Assembly (NCBI GenBank): GCA_038212215.1
Contig: JBBQUT010000003.1
Coordinates: 1 to 64,000 of the forward strand
Direction of reading: 5' to 3'
DNA length: 64,000 nucleotides
Source: JALZAI01 sp038212215
GTDB taxonomy: Bacteria > Actinomycetota > Actinomycetes > Mycobacteriales > Jatrophihabitantaceae
Part shown: positions 8,357 through 18,218 of the stretch, in pieces
Layout of the letters: each line of letters opens with the position of its first letter
How positions within the stretch are numbered: position 1 is the first letter of the stretch
Made by a program: the position numbers and the translations under genes
Notes under the pieces: model-generated
What the model was told of the DNA's origin: nothing
What the model saw: only the letters and a program-made list of their open reading frames with translations
Database searches by the model: none

Positions 8357-8686
8357 TTAGCCGTCCACCGTGCGTTTGGCAGGCGGCGGCAAGGCACGCT
8401 CGTTCGTGGCAACTGGTACGACAACGGCGGCGCGGCGCTTCTTGGGCGGACCGTCGTTGGCGATGATCACCGCGCACCACGGCAAGATAACGCCCGCGAC
8501 AGCGAAGGCGACAGCCAGCGCCGTCGATAGGTGGTAGGTCGCCGCCGCGCCGATCACGCACAGCGCACGCGTTGCCATCATGATCGCGTACCGCTTCTTC
8601 CGCCGGTCGAATTCGTCCGTGCTGCTCTCGGGCGCCGACGTGATCAGCGTCGCCCGATCGGCATGATGTCGGCGCATGCACCCCAT
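8357..8686 (-). CDS. DUF3099 two-helix membrane protein
   Basis: 109 residues. TLITSAPESSTDEFDRRKKR is followed by two membrane helices (ALCVIGAAATYHLSTALAVA and FAVAGVILPWCAVIIANDG) and a basic PPKKRR segment, the standard DUF3099 arrangement. Role unknown. It lies 30 bases upstream of DUF3039 on the same strand, probably co-transcribed. Confidence 0.8.
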   Translation of the reverse strand: MGCMRRHHADRATLITSAPESSTDEFDRRKKRYAIMMATRALCVIGAAATYHLSTALAVAFAVAGVILPWCAVIIANDGPPKKRRAAVVVPVATNERALPPPAKRTVDG

Positions 8687-8757
8687 CCTGACACCTTCGT
8701 GACGGCGGCGCTCGCATCGGACGCGCCTCGTCGGTCACGGTGGGCGAGGATGGCCAG

Positions 8758-9183
8758 GTGAGAGCAGTCGTGCAGCGGGTCAGCGCCGCCAGGGTGCTGG
8801 TGGACGGCGCAGTGACGGGCGAGATCGAGGCGGGCCTGCTGATGCTTGTCGGCGTCACGCACACCGACCAGCGCACGGCCGCGGCTGCTCTTGCCCGCAA
8901 GGTTTACGGGTTGCGCGTGCTGCGGGGCGAGTCCAGCGTCGCGGACACACCCGGCGCGGGCATCCTCGTGGTGAGCCAATTCACGCTCTACGGCGACGCG
9001 CGTAAGGGGCGCCGACCCACGTGGAGCGCGGCCGCCCCCGGCGAGGTCGCTGAACCCCTCGTGGCCGCGGTGGTCGACGAACTACGCTCGCTCGGCGCGC
9101 AGGTCGCCACCGGTGTTTTCGGGGCCGACATGAGAATCGAGGCAATCAACGACGGCCCGATCACGATGCTGCTGGAATTTTGA
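8758..9183 (+). CDS. dtd: D-aminoacyl-tRNA deacylase
   Basis: 141 residues from GTG 8758, beginning MRAVVQRVSAARV. It contains the two family signatures, VSQFTLYGDARKGRRP and the C-terminal NDGPITMLLEF, which carries the Gly-cisPro that screens the amino acid's chirality. It hydrolyses D-aminoacyl-tRNA (and Gly-tRNAAla) in the cytosol. Full length. Divergent from the DUF3099 gene, as usual in this neighbourhood. Confidence 0.93.
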   Translation: MRAVVQRVSAARVLVDGAVTGEIEAGLLMLVGVTHTDQRTAAAALARKVYGLRVLRGESSVADTPGAGILVVSQFTLYGDARKGRRPTWSAAAPGEVAEPLVAAVVDELRSLGAQVATGVFGADMRIEAINDGPITMLLEF

Positions 9184-9273
9184 GTTGCTGACGACCGAGC
9201 GACACAGCATCATCGGCTGTGTAACGACTGAGACCGACGATGCCGTCGAGTCGGCTCGGGAACACGACAGGCC

Positions 9274-10527
<1,254 letters not shown>

Positions 10528-10713
10528 TCGCGGCGACTGCCTTCCCGCCGCGGCGCCGCAGGCAGCCGGTGCCCGGCAGCAGGCCCCCGGCGGCAGGCGC
10601 CGGCGGCGGGTCGCATGGAGCCCGGCCGAAAGAGCGCAGGCCCGTCGTGTGGAGCGCCGACGATGGCGACGCCCTAGGATGACGGCACCTTAGAGAGCGG
10701 AAGCCACCGAGCC

Positions 10714-11427
10714 GTGAGTCACCACAGCGACCTCATCGACACGACCGAGATGTATCTGCGGACTGTGTACGAACTCGAGGAAGAGGGCGTTGTCCCGCTC
10801 CGCGCGCGCATCGCCGAACGCCTCGGGCAGACCGGACCGACGGTGAGCCAGACGGTCGCCCGGATGGAGCGCGACGGACTGCTGCACGTCGGCGACGATC
10901 GCCATCTGTCGCTCACCGACGAGGGCCGCCACGACGCGGTCGGCGTCATGCGCAAGCACCGCCTCGCCGAACGCCTGCTCATGGACGTCATCGGCCTGGA
11001 CTGGGAGGACGTGCACATCGAGGCATGCCGGTGGGAGCACGTGATGAGCGAGGCGGTGGAACGCCGCATCGTCGCCATGCTCGATGCGCCGCTCGTCTGC
11101 CCGCACGGCAATCCCATCCCCGGACTGGCGGAGCTCGGCGTAGCAGCCAGCCCGTCCGACGTGCGCCCGGCGCAGGTAGCCGTCGAGTTGGTGTCACTGA
11201 CAGCAGCGGCAATCCGCGGCGACACCGACGTCGTCGTCGACCGGATCAGCGAGCAACTGCAACCTGATGCGGCGACCATGCATCACCTGACCGAAGCCGG
11301 ACTGCGCCCGGGGCTGGCGGTGCGCATTGTCGCAACCGAATCAGGAGTGCAGGTGGGCGATGACACCACACCGATCGTATTGTCCTCGCACGTGAGCGAC
11401 CACGTGTTCGTTCGCTCCGCCGGGTAA
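10714..11427 (+). CDS. ideR: Iron-dependent DtxR-family repressor IdeR
   Basis: 237 residues from GTG 10714: winged helix (IAERLGQTGPTVSQTVARME), dimerisation domain and C-terminal SH3-like domain. All seven metal ligands known from IdeR are present with a constant +3 offset. Primary site: Met13, Cys105, Glu108, His109. Ancillary site: His82, Glu86, His101. It represses iron uptake genes when Fe2+ is bound. It sits directly downstream of sigB as in Mycobacterium. No operator was identified in this window. Confidence 0.93.
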   Translation: MSHHSDLIDTTEMYLRTVYELEEEGVVPLRARIAERLGQTGPTVSQTVARMERDGLLHVGDDRHLSLTDEGRHDAVGVMRKHRLAERLLMDVIGLDWEDVHIEACRWEHVMSEAVERRIVAMLDAPLVCPHGNPIPGLAELGVAASPSDVRPAQVAVELVSLTAAAIRGDTDVVVDRISEQLQPDAATMHHLTEAGLRPGLAVRIVATESGVQVGDDTTPIVLSSHVSDHVFVRSAG

Positions 11428-11593
11428 TCGGCAAGTGCCCGAGTGACGCAGCGGACGAACCGACGGGCGGCGCTCACCTCGCAGGTCTCGCTAGACTATC
11501 CGGCGGACCGCGAGCCACTGCTGCCTCGTGACCGGCGCTATCGCGCCCGCCCCGCGGGCCAGCTGCACGACCAGTCAACGAAGGGCAGATCCG

Positions 11594-13060
11594 GTGGCGC
11601 ATGACCCACAGGGGTTTCTCAAGTTCGAGCGCGTCGACACGCCGAAGCGTCCTGCCGCCGAGCGGGTGCGTGACTGGCGCCCGATCTACCTCCGGGCACC
11701 CACCCAGACGGTCAACGAGCAGGCCGCGCGCTGCATGGACTGTGGTGTCGCGTTCTGTCACAGCGGTTGTCCGCTCGGCAACCTGATCCCCGACTGGAAC
11801 GAGTTCGTCGCGCGCGACGACTACGCGAGCGCCAGCGAGCGACTGCATGCCACGAACAACTTCCCCGAATTCACCGGGTGGATCTGTCCCGCGCCGTGCG
11901 AGGCGGCCTGCGTGCTGGCCGTGAACACCGATCCAGTCACAATCAAGCAGATCGAGGTGTCCATCGTCGAGCGGGCGTTCGACGAGGGCATCGTCGATCC
12001 CCAACCCCCGCTCGAGCACACCGGGAAGTCGGTAGCCGTGATCGGGTCGGGACCGGCGGGGCTTGCCGCGGCACAACAGCTCACCCGTGCTGGACACCGG
12101 GTGAGCGTCTACGAGCGTGACGATCGGATCGGCGGTCTGCTCCGCTACGGCATCCCGGACTTCAAGATGCCCAAGGACATCATTGACAGGCGGTTGGCAC
12201 AGATGCTTGCCGAAGGTACCCGGTTCCTGCCGAGCACACCCGTCGGCACGGACAACCTCGCGCAGGTGCGCGCCGAGCACGATGCGCTCGTTCTCGCTGT
12301 CGGCGCTCTCGCTCCGCGAGAACTGACGACGCGCGGACGTGAACTGGCCGGCGTACACCAAGCGATGGACTACCTTCCGCTCGGAAACCGGGTGCAGGCC
12401 GGTGACATCGAGATTTCCGCATTGGACGCGAGCGGCAAGGACGTGATCATCATCGGCGGCGGCGACACCGCGGCCGACTGCCTGGGCACCGCGAACCGCC
12501 AAGGTGCCAAGTCGGTGACCGTACTGGACCACAATCCGCGCCCGCCGGCACGGGCCGGGCTCGTCAACCCGGTCTGGCCATCGGCGCCGAACAGCCGTGG
12601 CATATCGCCCGCTCACGACGAGGGCGTCCACGAGGCCTGGGCCCGCGAAGTGGTCGAGTTCATCGGCGGCACGGACGGCTGGGTGCGCGCAGTCGTCGTG
12701 GAAGAGGTAGAGATTCTCCGGGTGCAGGGTCGCCGCGAGTTTCGTCCGGTGCCGGACTCGCGCACCGAGCTTGCGGCGGATCTGGTGCTGCTTGCTGCCG
12801 GATTCGTGGGTACGGACGTGCCGGACCTGCTGGCGGCCCTCGGAGTCGACCATGCCCCAGGCCGCGGCACCGCGGTCGTAGACGACAACTGGCAGACGTC
12901 GGCCGAGGGCGTATACGCGTGTGGCGATGCCACGCGCGGCGCGTCGCTTGTCGTCTGGGCGATCGCCGAGGGCCGTGCTTGCGCGGCCGCGGTCGACCGC
13001 GTGCTGACCGGTGCGTCGGACCTGCCGAAGCCGGTGACCCCACGCAGCATGGCGTTGTAA
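11594..13060 (+). CDS. gltD: Glutamate synthase small (beta) subunit
   Basis: 488 residues from GTG 11594. N-terminal 4Fe-4S cysteines are in CMDCGVAFCHSGCPLGN and CPAPCEAACV. The first FAD dinucleotide fold is VAVIGSGPAGLAAAQQL with GGLLRYGIPDFKMPK. The second (NADPH) fold is VIIIGGGDTAADCLGTA. The C-terminal FAD motif is GVYACGDATRGASLVVWAI. With GltB it makes glutamate from glutamine and 2-oxoglutarate. There is no gltB in the window, so this copy is an orphan: it either serves a distant GltB or is a related NADPH oxidoreductase. Length and motifs are complete. Confidence 0.9.
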   Translation: MAHDPQGFLKFERVDTPKRPAAERVRDWRPIYLRAPTQTVNEQAARCMDCGVAFCHSGCPLGNLIPDWNEFVARDDYASASERLHATNNFPEFTGWICPAPCEAACVLAVNTDPVTIKQIEVSIVERAFDEGIVDPQPPLEHTGKSVAVIGSGPAGLAAAQQLTRAGHRVSVYERDDRIGGLLRYGIPDFKMPKDIIDRRLAQMLAEGTRFLPSTPVGTDNLAQVRAEHDALVLAVGALAPRELTTRGRELAGVHQAMDYLPLGNRVQAGDIEISALDASGKDVIIIGGGDTAADCLGTANRQGAKSVTVLDHNPRPPARAGLVNPVWPSAPNSRGISPAHDEGVHEAWAREVVEFIGGTDGWVRAVVVEEVEILRVQGRREFRPVPDSRTELAADLVLLAAGFVGTDVPDLLAALGVDHAPGRGTAVVDDNWQTSAEGVYACGDATRGASLVVWAIAEGRACAAAVDRVLTGASDLPKPVTPRSMAL

Positions 13061-13068
13061 GGCGGCGT

Positions 13069-14115
13069 TCACGCGGAGTGCGACCGCAGCCGTGGCATGC
13101 GCCGCGGATCGATCCCTTGCGAAAGTGCGGCCAGTAATAGATCGGCCGCCGTGTAGCCAGGATCGATATCGAGCGCACGCTCGGCAGCGATGCCGGCCAG
13201 TGCGCCGTTCCCAACCCGCCAGCTTGCCCAGCCGAACAGGAACAGCGGCGCCGCCCCATAGGGCCCCGGCAGCCGGCGGGCCAGCTCACGCCACAACTCA
13301 CGGCCGTCCAACCGGGTGTCGTCCACGGCGATCCACACGCCGTCGCGCACCGGGTAGCCGCGCAGCGCGACGCCGTAGCGCACCACCTCATCATCGGCCA
13401 GGGTGTCGCCCGGTCCCGAGCTGTCCGCAGCCCTCGACGCCGCGAACAAGGCGCGCTTCACCGAGCGTTCGTCGCGGTTGCCGTACCCGTCCAGGACGCG
13501 CAGCACCGCTGCGTGCTCGGCGTCGGCCAAGAGCGGCTCTAGCCGCACCCGGTCGGTGTCAGGCAACGGGTCGAGCAACGCCGCGACACTGAGCCGGTCG
13601 GGCAACGCGACCAGCCCGGCATAGGTCGCCTCGGCAGGAAACGCTGAGGAGCCCGCGGCGAGTTCGCGCCCTTCGGCCGGGCAGCACTCCGGCTCGCTGC
13701 ACAGGTAGGACCACCACCTGCGCGCGCTGACGAGCAGCACGTCGCTCGCGCGGGCGCCGAGCCGTTCTGCCTCAGTGGCAATCTCGAAAGCCAGGCCACA
13801 CCACGGCGTTGACACCGACGCATCGTCCCGCTCGTCAAACACGAGGCCGATCACTTCCTGGGCGCCACCGCGGCAGATCACCTCGAGAGTGTGAACCACT
13901 CGGCCGGTCGGCACGACCTCGTCGAGATCGACACGGGCCGTGACGACGACACGCCCTGCTGCGAGACCCACCAGCACCAGGCTCTGCTGTGGATGAAAGC
14001 CCAGCAGGAACGGCACCGCTTCGATGAGATCGGCGGGGCCGGTGACCCGCAGGACAGGCAGGTCGTCGGTCGAAGCGAGATGCGGGTCAGTTGGCATCCG
14101 CGAAGTCTCATGCAC
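13069..14115 (-). CDS. DUF4192 domain protein
   Basis: 348 residues matching the actinobacterial DUF4192 family, recognised by VTGPADLIEAVPFLLGFHP followed by SLVLVGL, and by the WRELARRLPGPYGAAPLFLF and WASWRVGNGALAGIAAERA segments near the C-terminus. Function unknown; no catalytic motif is apparent. Converges on gltD with an 8-base gap. ATG 14115 is used; an internal ATG at residue 7 is also possible. Confidence 0.8.
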   Translation of the reverse strand: MHETSRMPTDPHLASTDDLPVLRVTGPADLIEAVPFLLGFHPQQSLVLVGLAAGRVVVTARVDLDEVVPTGRVVHTLEVICRGGAQEVIGLVFDERDDASVSTPWCGLAFEIATEAERLGARASDVLLVSARRWWSYLCSEPECCPAEGRELAAGSSAFPAEATYAGLVALPDRLSVAALLDPLPDTDRVRLEPLLADAEHAAVLRVLDGYGNRDERSVKRALFAASRAADSSGPGDTLADDEVVRYGVALRGYPVRDGVWIAVDDTRLDGRELWRELARRLPGPYGAAPLFLFGWASWRVGNGALAGIAAERALDIDPGYTAADLLLAALSQGIDPRRMPRLRSHSA

Positions 14116-14240
14116 GTCACCGACCCGCGTGCAGGATTCGGGTTGCTTGTGGACGACGCGCTGCGCTGTGGACGCTGCTGCGTGCGATGTCAGCCCGTCG
14201 TGCTATCCGGTCTCGATCGAGCGACTCGCGACGGGCACGC

Positions 14241-14933
14241 TCAGCGCAGCGTGCCCGCCCGCCATCGGCGTGCCGACGCGCTGAGATCGCCGGCGACCCG
14301 CTCGTTGCGCTCGGCGAGTTCCCGCTCGACATCGCCGCCGGCGTCGTCCGGCGCGACAGCACGTCGTCCGGCAGCCACTACGCGAAACATCGCCGCTGCC
14401 CGTTCCAACGCGACCGCGACGTCGCCGCGGTAGAGACCGCCGAGGACGGCGTCGGCGACCGCCTGGACAGAATCTTCATCCGCCGGCTCGGCAACCCCGG
14501 CAACGACCGCATCTGCGGGGGCGAGCGGCTCGCCGGCGCGCCAATACCGGCGCACTTCGTCGCTGCTCGTGCGACACCACTGGCGTAGCAGGTACAGCGC
14601 CCACAGCGCACCGGGAAGGCTTATCGGATCGGCGTCCTGCCACAGCGCGGCCAGGGTGTCTAGCCCGACCCGATCTGCGAGCGCCACAAAACGGCCCTCT
14701 ACCTCGGTATCGGGCCCCCGACCGGTCTGCACGACCGCAGCCGCGGTAGTGGACGCGATTTCGGCACGCGAGCCCAACGCCGTACCACCGCCGGCGTCTA
14801 TCAACGCGGTCAGGTCGGCGTAAGGGGCTGGCCGGTGCGGCCGGGGCGGAACGCTCACCCGAGTCACGATACGACTACCCGCCCGCCTGGTGCGCAACCC
14901 GGTAACGTGAATCTCGGCGTCGGCCCGATCCAT
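14241..14933 (-). CDS. Uncharacterised actinobacterial protein, mostly helical
   Basis: 230 residues. I do not recognise a named domain. It is Ala/Arg-rich and predicted mainly helical, with a Trp-rich middle (LPGALWALYLLRQWC and EVRRYWRAGEP). No signal peptide or membrane segment. It lies 125 bases upstream of the DUF4192 gene on the same strand and is probably co-transcribed. The start is uncertain: the first ~25 residues are weakly protein-like, and a start at VSVPPRPHRPAPYADL would give ~205 residues. Confidence 0.55.
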   Translation of the reverse strand: MDRADAEIHVTGLRTRRAGSRIVTRVSVPPRPHRPAPYADLTALIDAGGGTALGSRAEIASTTAAAVVQTGRGPDTEVEGRFVALADRVGLDTLAALWQDADPISLPGALWALYLLRQWCRTSSDEVRRYWRAGEPLAPADAVVAGVAEPADEDSVQAVADAVLGGLYRGDVAVALERAAAMFRVVAAGRRAVAPDDAGGDVERELAERNERVAGDLSASARRWRAGTLR

Positions 14934-15061
14934 GGCCCCCGGTCCCGCATGTGCCGCCGCGAGCGGCGTTCCGCCGAGAGGCGACCTGGCGGGCCGACGT
15001 CGATGGGGTGCATGTCGCGCGCGGACCGACGGGATCGAAACGGATGATCAGGCTGTACCGG

Positions 15062-15094
15062 GATGTGGGCCGGAGCGAAGCGACGCTGTCATGA
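15062..15094 (+). repeat. Partial copy of the leader-ORF repeat
   Basis: GGCCGGAGCGAAGCGACG here is identical to the distal arm of the complete element that follows (near 15138). Its frame (GTG 15065) ends in TGA overlapping the ATG of the next element at 15091, so two units are chained. Confidence 0.6.
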
Positions 15095-15165
15095 GCGAGC
15101 CTCGCGAGCGAAGGACCAATGAGCGTGGCCTTCGGCGGCCGGAGCGAAGCGACGGTCGGCAATGA
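15091..15165 (+). repeat. Leader-ORF repeat element in front of the NUDIX gene (ATGA coupling)
   Basis: A 25-codon ORF (24 residues, MSEPRER...GLRRPERSDGRQ) starts at ATG 15091. Its TGA overlaps the ATG of the NUDIX gene at 15162 in an ATGA arrangement. Start-to-start distance is 71 bases, the same as in the copies at 18053 and 26898. It contains the self-complementary GGCCTTCGGCGGCC core and GAGCGAAGCGA arm shared by the family. Confidence 0.75.
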
Positions 15166-15629
15166 CTGGTGACGGCAATGGTTGGACCGTTTGTGACCTC
15201 GGTCATCGTCACTGGGGCCGCTTCGGGGCAGCCGGAATCCTGATCACCGACGGAGACCGCGTCGTCCTCCAGCATCGTTCGGCGTGGACACACGAGGGTG
15301 GCACCTGGGCGCTGCCCGGCGGCGCTCGGGACAGTCACGAGAACGCGGTTGCCGCTGCGCTGCGCGAGGCTGTCGAAGAGACGACGCTCGATCCTTCGCT
15401 CGTGACTCCGTTCGCAGAGTGGATCGATGATCATGGCGGCTGGTCTTATACGACCGTGCTCGCGCACACGTGTACCCCCGTGGAGTTCGCGCCTGCAAAC
15501 GCGGAAAGTGTCGCGGTCACCTGGTGGGCGATGGAGGCGGTGCACGACCTGCCGCTACACAAGGGTTTCGCGGCGGCGTGGCCACATCTACGCATGATCC
15601 TCCGGCAACGATCCAGCGGGCCCGGCTGA
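15162..15629 (+). CDS. NUDIX hydrolase
   Basis: 155 residues. The Nudix box is complete: GGARDSHENAVAAALREAVE followed by ET, fitting G-x5-E-x7-REUxEE closely (the last Glu-Glu pair is EE at EAVEET). It begins with the beta strand FGAAGILITDGDRVVLQHRS. These enzymes cleave nucleoside diphosphates linked to X; the substrate cannot be told from sequence. The ATG overlaps the stop of the upstream leader-ORF repeat, so translation may depend on coupling. YaaA follows 32 bases after the stop. Confidence 0.88.
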   Translation: MTGDGNGWTVCDLGHRHWGRFGAAGILITDGDRVVLQHRSAWTHEGGTWALPGGARDSHENAVAAALREAVEETTLDPSLVTPFAEWIDDHGGWSYTTVLAHTCTPVEFAPANAESVAVTWWAMEAVHDLPLHKGFAAAWPHLRMILRQRSSGPG

Positions 15630-15661
15630 CCGCGCGCGGGCTGGCCGTAAGGTTGCCCGCC

Positions 15662-16468
15662 GTGCGACTACTGCTGCCGCCGAGCGAAGCCAAGACATCA
15701 GGCGGACGCGGCCGCTCGCTCGCCTCCCGCCCCGCGCATCCCGTCCTCGGCGTCGCTCGGGAAGCCGTGCTAGTCGCGCTCCAGCAACTGCTGGAGGGTG
15801 CGCGCGGCGATGCCGCGCGCGCGTTGGGTCTGCCGCCCGGCACGGTGGACGCCGCCCTCGCCGCCAACGCATGCGTCCGCACCAGCGCGACAACGCCCGC
15901 GTTGCGCCGCTACGCCGGCGTCGTCTACGAAGGGCTCAGCTACCAGTCCCTCCCCGCCCAGGCACAACACGTCGCAGCGCGCAGCGTGCTCGTCTTCTCC
16001 GGGCTGTTCGGCGTCATCCGTGGCGACGAGGCGGTGCCGAACTACCGCGTGCCGGCCACGGCGGTACTCCCCGGCGTGGGCGTCGTCGGCACGTACTGGG
16101 CCCGCACGCTGCGCCCTGTGCTGCTCGATCTGCTCGGCCGCGGACTGATCATCGATCTGCGGTCCTCGGATTACGCGGCGATGTGGCGTCCCGACCGATC
16201 GAACGCGGCTCGCGTGCTGACTGTGCGTGTGCTCACGCCCGGGCCGCGTGGCCCCGCCGTCATCAGCCACCCGAGCAAGCTCGCCAAGGGCAGGCTCGCC
16301 GCGGCGCTCGTCCGGCGCGTAGCCGACGGCCACCGGGTGGACGACGTCCACGACGTCGCCGCAGCATGGCTCGGCGCAGGCGGAATCCGCGCTGAGGTCA
16401 TTGACCCACACCACCTGCAGATCCACACCGCGGGCACCAGTGCGATCGCACGGGACCCGGATGCGTAA
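15662..16468 (+). CDS. yaaA: YaaA family peroxide stress protein (DUF328)
   Basis: 268 residues from GTG 15662, beginning MRLLLPPSEAKTSGG, the family's N-terminal signature. Further conserved segments are YAGVVYEGLSY, VLVFSGLFGVIRGDEAVPNY, DLRSSDYAAMW and VISHPSKLAKGRLA. In E. coli YaaA limits free iron under H2O2 stress and binds DNA; that function is inferred here. It probably shares a transcript with the NUDIX gene. Confidence 0.9.
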   Translation: MRLLLPPSEAKTSGGRGRSLASRPAHPVLGVAREAVLVALQQLLEGARGDAARALGLPPGTVDAALAANACVRTSATTPALRRYAGVVYEGLSYQSLPAQAQHVAARSVLVFSGLFGVIRGDEAVPNYRVPATAVLPGVGVVGTYWARTLRPVLLDLLGRGLIIDLRSSDYAAMWRPDRSNAARVLTVRVLTPGPRGPAVISHPSKLAKGRLAAALVRRVADGHRVDDVHDVAAAWLGAGGIRAEVIDPHHLQIHTAGTSAIARDPDA

Positions 16469-16497
16469 GTGGTCCGAACAGGGTTCACGATGAGCGT

Positions 16498-17148
16498 ATG
16501 GGCGGCATGTATCTGGACCATCTGAGCTACGTCGCGGGTCCAGAAGGTCTCGGTGCTTGCGTCCAGCGGCTCGGAGCCCGACTCGGCGCCGCCTTCCGCG
16601 ACGGCGGCCTGCACCCGACTTTCGGCACGCGCAACTTCGTCCTGCCGCTGCTCGGTGGTTGTTACCTCGAAGTGGTAGCCACGCTAGATCACCCCGCGGT
16701 CGATCGAGCGCCCTTCGGCCGCGCGGTGCGCGCGCGCTGCGAGGAGGGCGGCGGATGGCTGACTTGGGTGGTGCGGGTCGACGACATGGCGGCGGTCGAG
16801 GCCCGACTCGGCCGACCGTCCGCCGAAGGCCATCGTCGCCGTCCGGACGGTTACGACCTGCGCTGGCAGCAGATCGGCGTCGACGACGTGGCGAGCGACC
16901 GCCAACTGCCGTACTTCATTCGCTGGCACGGTCCGTCCTCAGAACATCCGTCGGCGGCGGGCACGTCCGTTGCGTTGCGCAAACTGGAGATCGCCGGGGA
17001 CGAATCCCGCGTCGATGCCTATCTCGGTGCGTCGACCCGTCAACCGCTCGACGGCGTCGAAGTCGACTGGCTCGTACCGGAGGACGATCGCACCGGGGTC
17101 GTAACGGCGGCTTTCGACACCGTGTCCGGTGTCGTGCAGATCGACTGA
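16498..17148 (+). CDS. VOC (glyoxalase-like) family protein
   Basis: 216 residues. LDHLSYVAGPEGLGACVQRL and GTRNFVLPLLGGCYLEVVATLD match the Glyoxalase_3-type VOC fold, with a candidate metal His (LDHL) and Glu (YLEVV). A second half-fold includes FIRWHG. Substrate unknown. Its last 109 bases overlap, on the opposite strand, the end of the EamA gene. Confidence 0.75.
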   Translation: MGGMYLDHLSYVAGPEGLGACVQRLGARLGAAFRDGGLHPTFGTRNFVLPLLGGCYLEVVATLDHPAVDRAPFGRAVRARCEEGGGWLTWVVRVDDMAAVEARLGRPSAEGHRRRPDGYDLRWQQIGVDDVASDRQLPYFIRWHGPSSEHPSAAGTSVALRKLEIAGDESRVDAYLGASTRQPLDGVEVDWLVPEDDRTGVVTAAFDTVSGVVQID

Positions 17149-18056
17149 GCACCAGCGTCCACAACGGGTTCGCAGAGTGCCGCATCGGGCAAGCTACCTT
17201 CCTCCATCACTCTGCGTCTGGCCCCCAGGACGGATCCGAGCAGGATCAGCGGAAAGCCGATTCCCATGCCGAGGGTGAAATCCTCACCGAGCAACGTCAC
17301 ACCGAACAGCACTGCCACGGCCGGGTTGACGTAGGTGATCACGACGGCGCGAGCGGGGCCAATGGCCGCAATCAGCGCGAAGAAGATGATGAACGCGATC
17401 GCCGTGCAGACCACCGCGAGAACGGCGACCGCGCCGACCACCTGCGCGTGGACGTGGGACGGCCAGCGAGCAAGGGCATAGGGCAGATATCCCAGCGCGA
17501 CGACCAGCAGCGATGCGCAGATCACCGGGATGCTCGCAAGATCCGCCAGTCGCCGCGCCATGATCACCGGTGCAACCGCGTATCCGATGACGACGACCAG
17601 CACCTTGAGCAATGCAGACACCTGGATATCACCGAAATCAAGACCGACCAGCGTCGCTACGCCGGCCAATCCGACGAGCAGGCCCACCAGCTGGGTCGTA
17701 TCGGCTCGCTCGCTCGAGCGGACCATCCGTGCCACGACGACACCTACGAGCGGCACCGCGGCGATCAGCAGTCCGGTGAGTGAGCTCGACAGGTGGCGTT
17801 CGGCGTCAGACAGAAACAGCCATGGCAGCGCCATCTCGATCAGGCTGAACGCCAGCAGCGCCCGCCAGCGCCGCACCACCGGGGCGAACCCCGCACCGCG
17901 GATGGCGAAGGGCAGCAGGATCAGACCACCGATGCCAGTGCGCAGAAATACCAGCGTTCCGGGTGCGACGTCGCGCACCGCCACTCGGATCAGCAGGTAC
18001 GGGATTCCCCAGATCACGCACATCGCCGCGAACAACAACCAGGCGCGTCGACTCAC
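17040..18056 (-). CDS. EamA/DMT family permease
   Basis: About 338 residues with ten predicted membrane helices in two EamA repeats, for example WLLFAAMCVIWGIPYLLIRV, LTGLLIAAVPLVGVVVA and ARAVVITYVNPAVAVLFGVT. Family members export small metabolites. The start at GTG 18056 is chosen because an upstream repeat-encoded ORF ends exactly there with a GTGA overlap. The frame itself is open to 18089, but that extension is repeat sequence. The last ~37 residues are Ser/Thr-rich, are antisense to the VOC gene and are probably not part of the ancestral protein. Confidence 0.85.
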   Translation of the reverse strand: MSRRAWLLFAAMCVIWGIPYLLIRVAVRDVAPGTLVFLRTGIGGLILLPFAIRGAGFAPVVRRWRALLAFSLIEMALPWLFLSDAERHLSSSLTGLLIAAVPLVGVVVARMVRSSERADTTQLVGLLVGLAGVATLVGLDFGDIQVSALLKVLVVVIGYAVAPVIMARRLADLASIPVICASLLVVALGYLPYALARWPSHVHAQVVGAVAVLAVVCTAIAFIIFFALIAAIGPARAVVITYVNPAVAVLFGVTLLGEDFTLGMGIGFPLILLGSVLGARRRVMEEGSLPDAALCEPVVDAGAQSICTTPDTVSKAAVTTPVRSSSGTSQSTSTPSSG

Positions 18057-18127
18057 GGCCGAACCTCGCTTCGCTCGTTCGACCGGCACAGCCCGACCAC
18101 ATTAGTTCGCTCACTTCGTTCGCTCAC
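18053..18127 (-). repeat. Leader-ORF repeat element in front of the EamA gene (GTGA coupling)
   Basis: A 25-codon ORF (VSERSERTNVVGLCR...NERSEVRP) begins at GTG 18127. Its TGA overlaps the GTG start of the EamA gene at 18056. Start-to-start distance is 71 bases. The peptide is plainly related to the one fused to the flavin reductase at 19076. Confidence 0.75.
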
Positions 18128-18218
18128 GGCCCGAATCTATTCGCGGCCACCGACATCGGTGCGCCACCTCGGCGAGCACCAGTCGGTGCTGCGACATTCG
18201 CCCAGGCATAGTGGTCAG

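Noticed and set aside
11474..13072. 532-residue antisense frame across gltD
   Set aside because: Entirely opposite a complete, well-conserved gltD; no domain signature.
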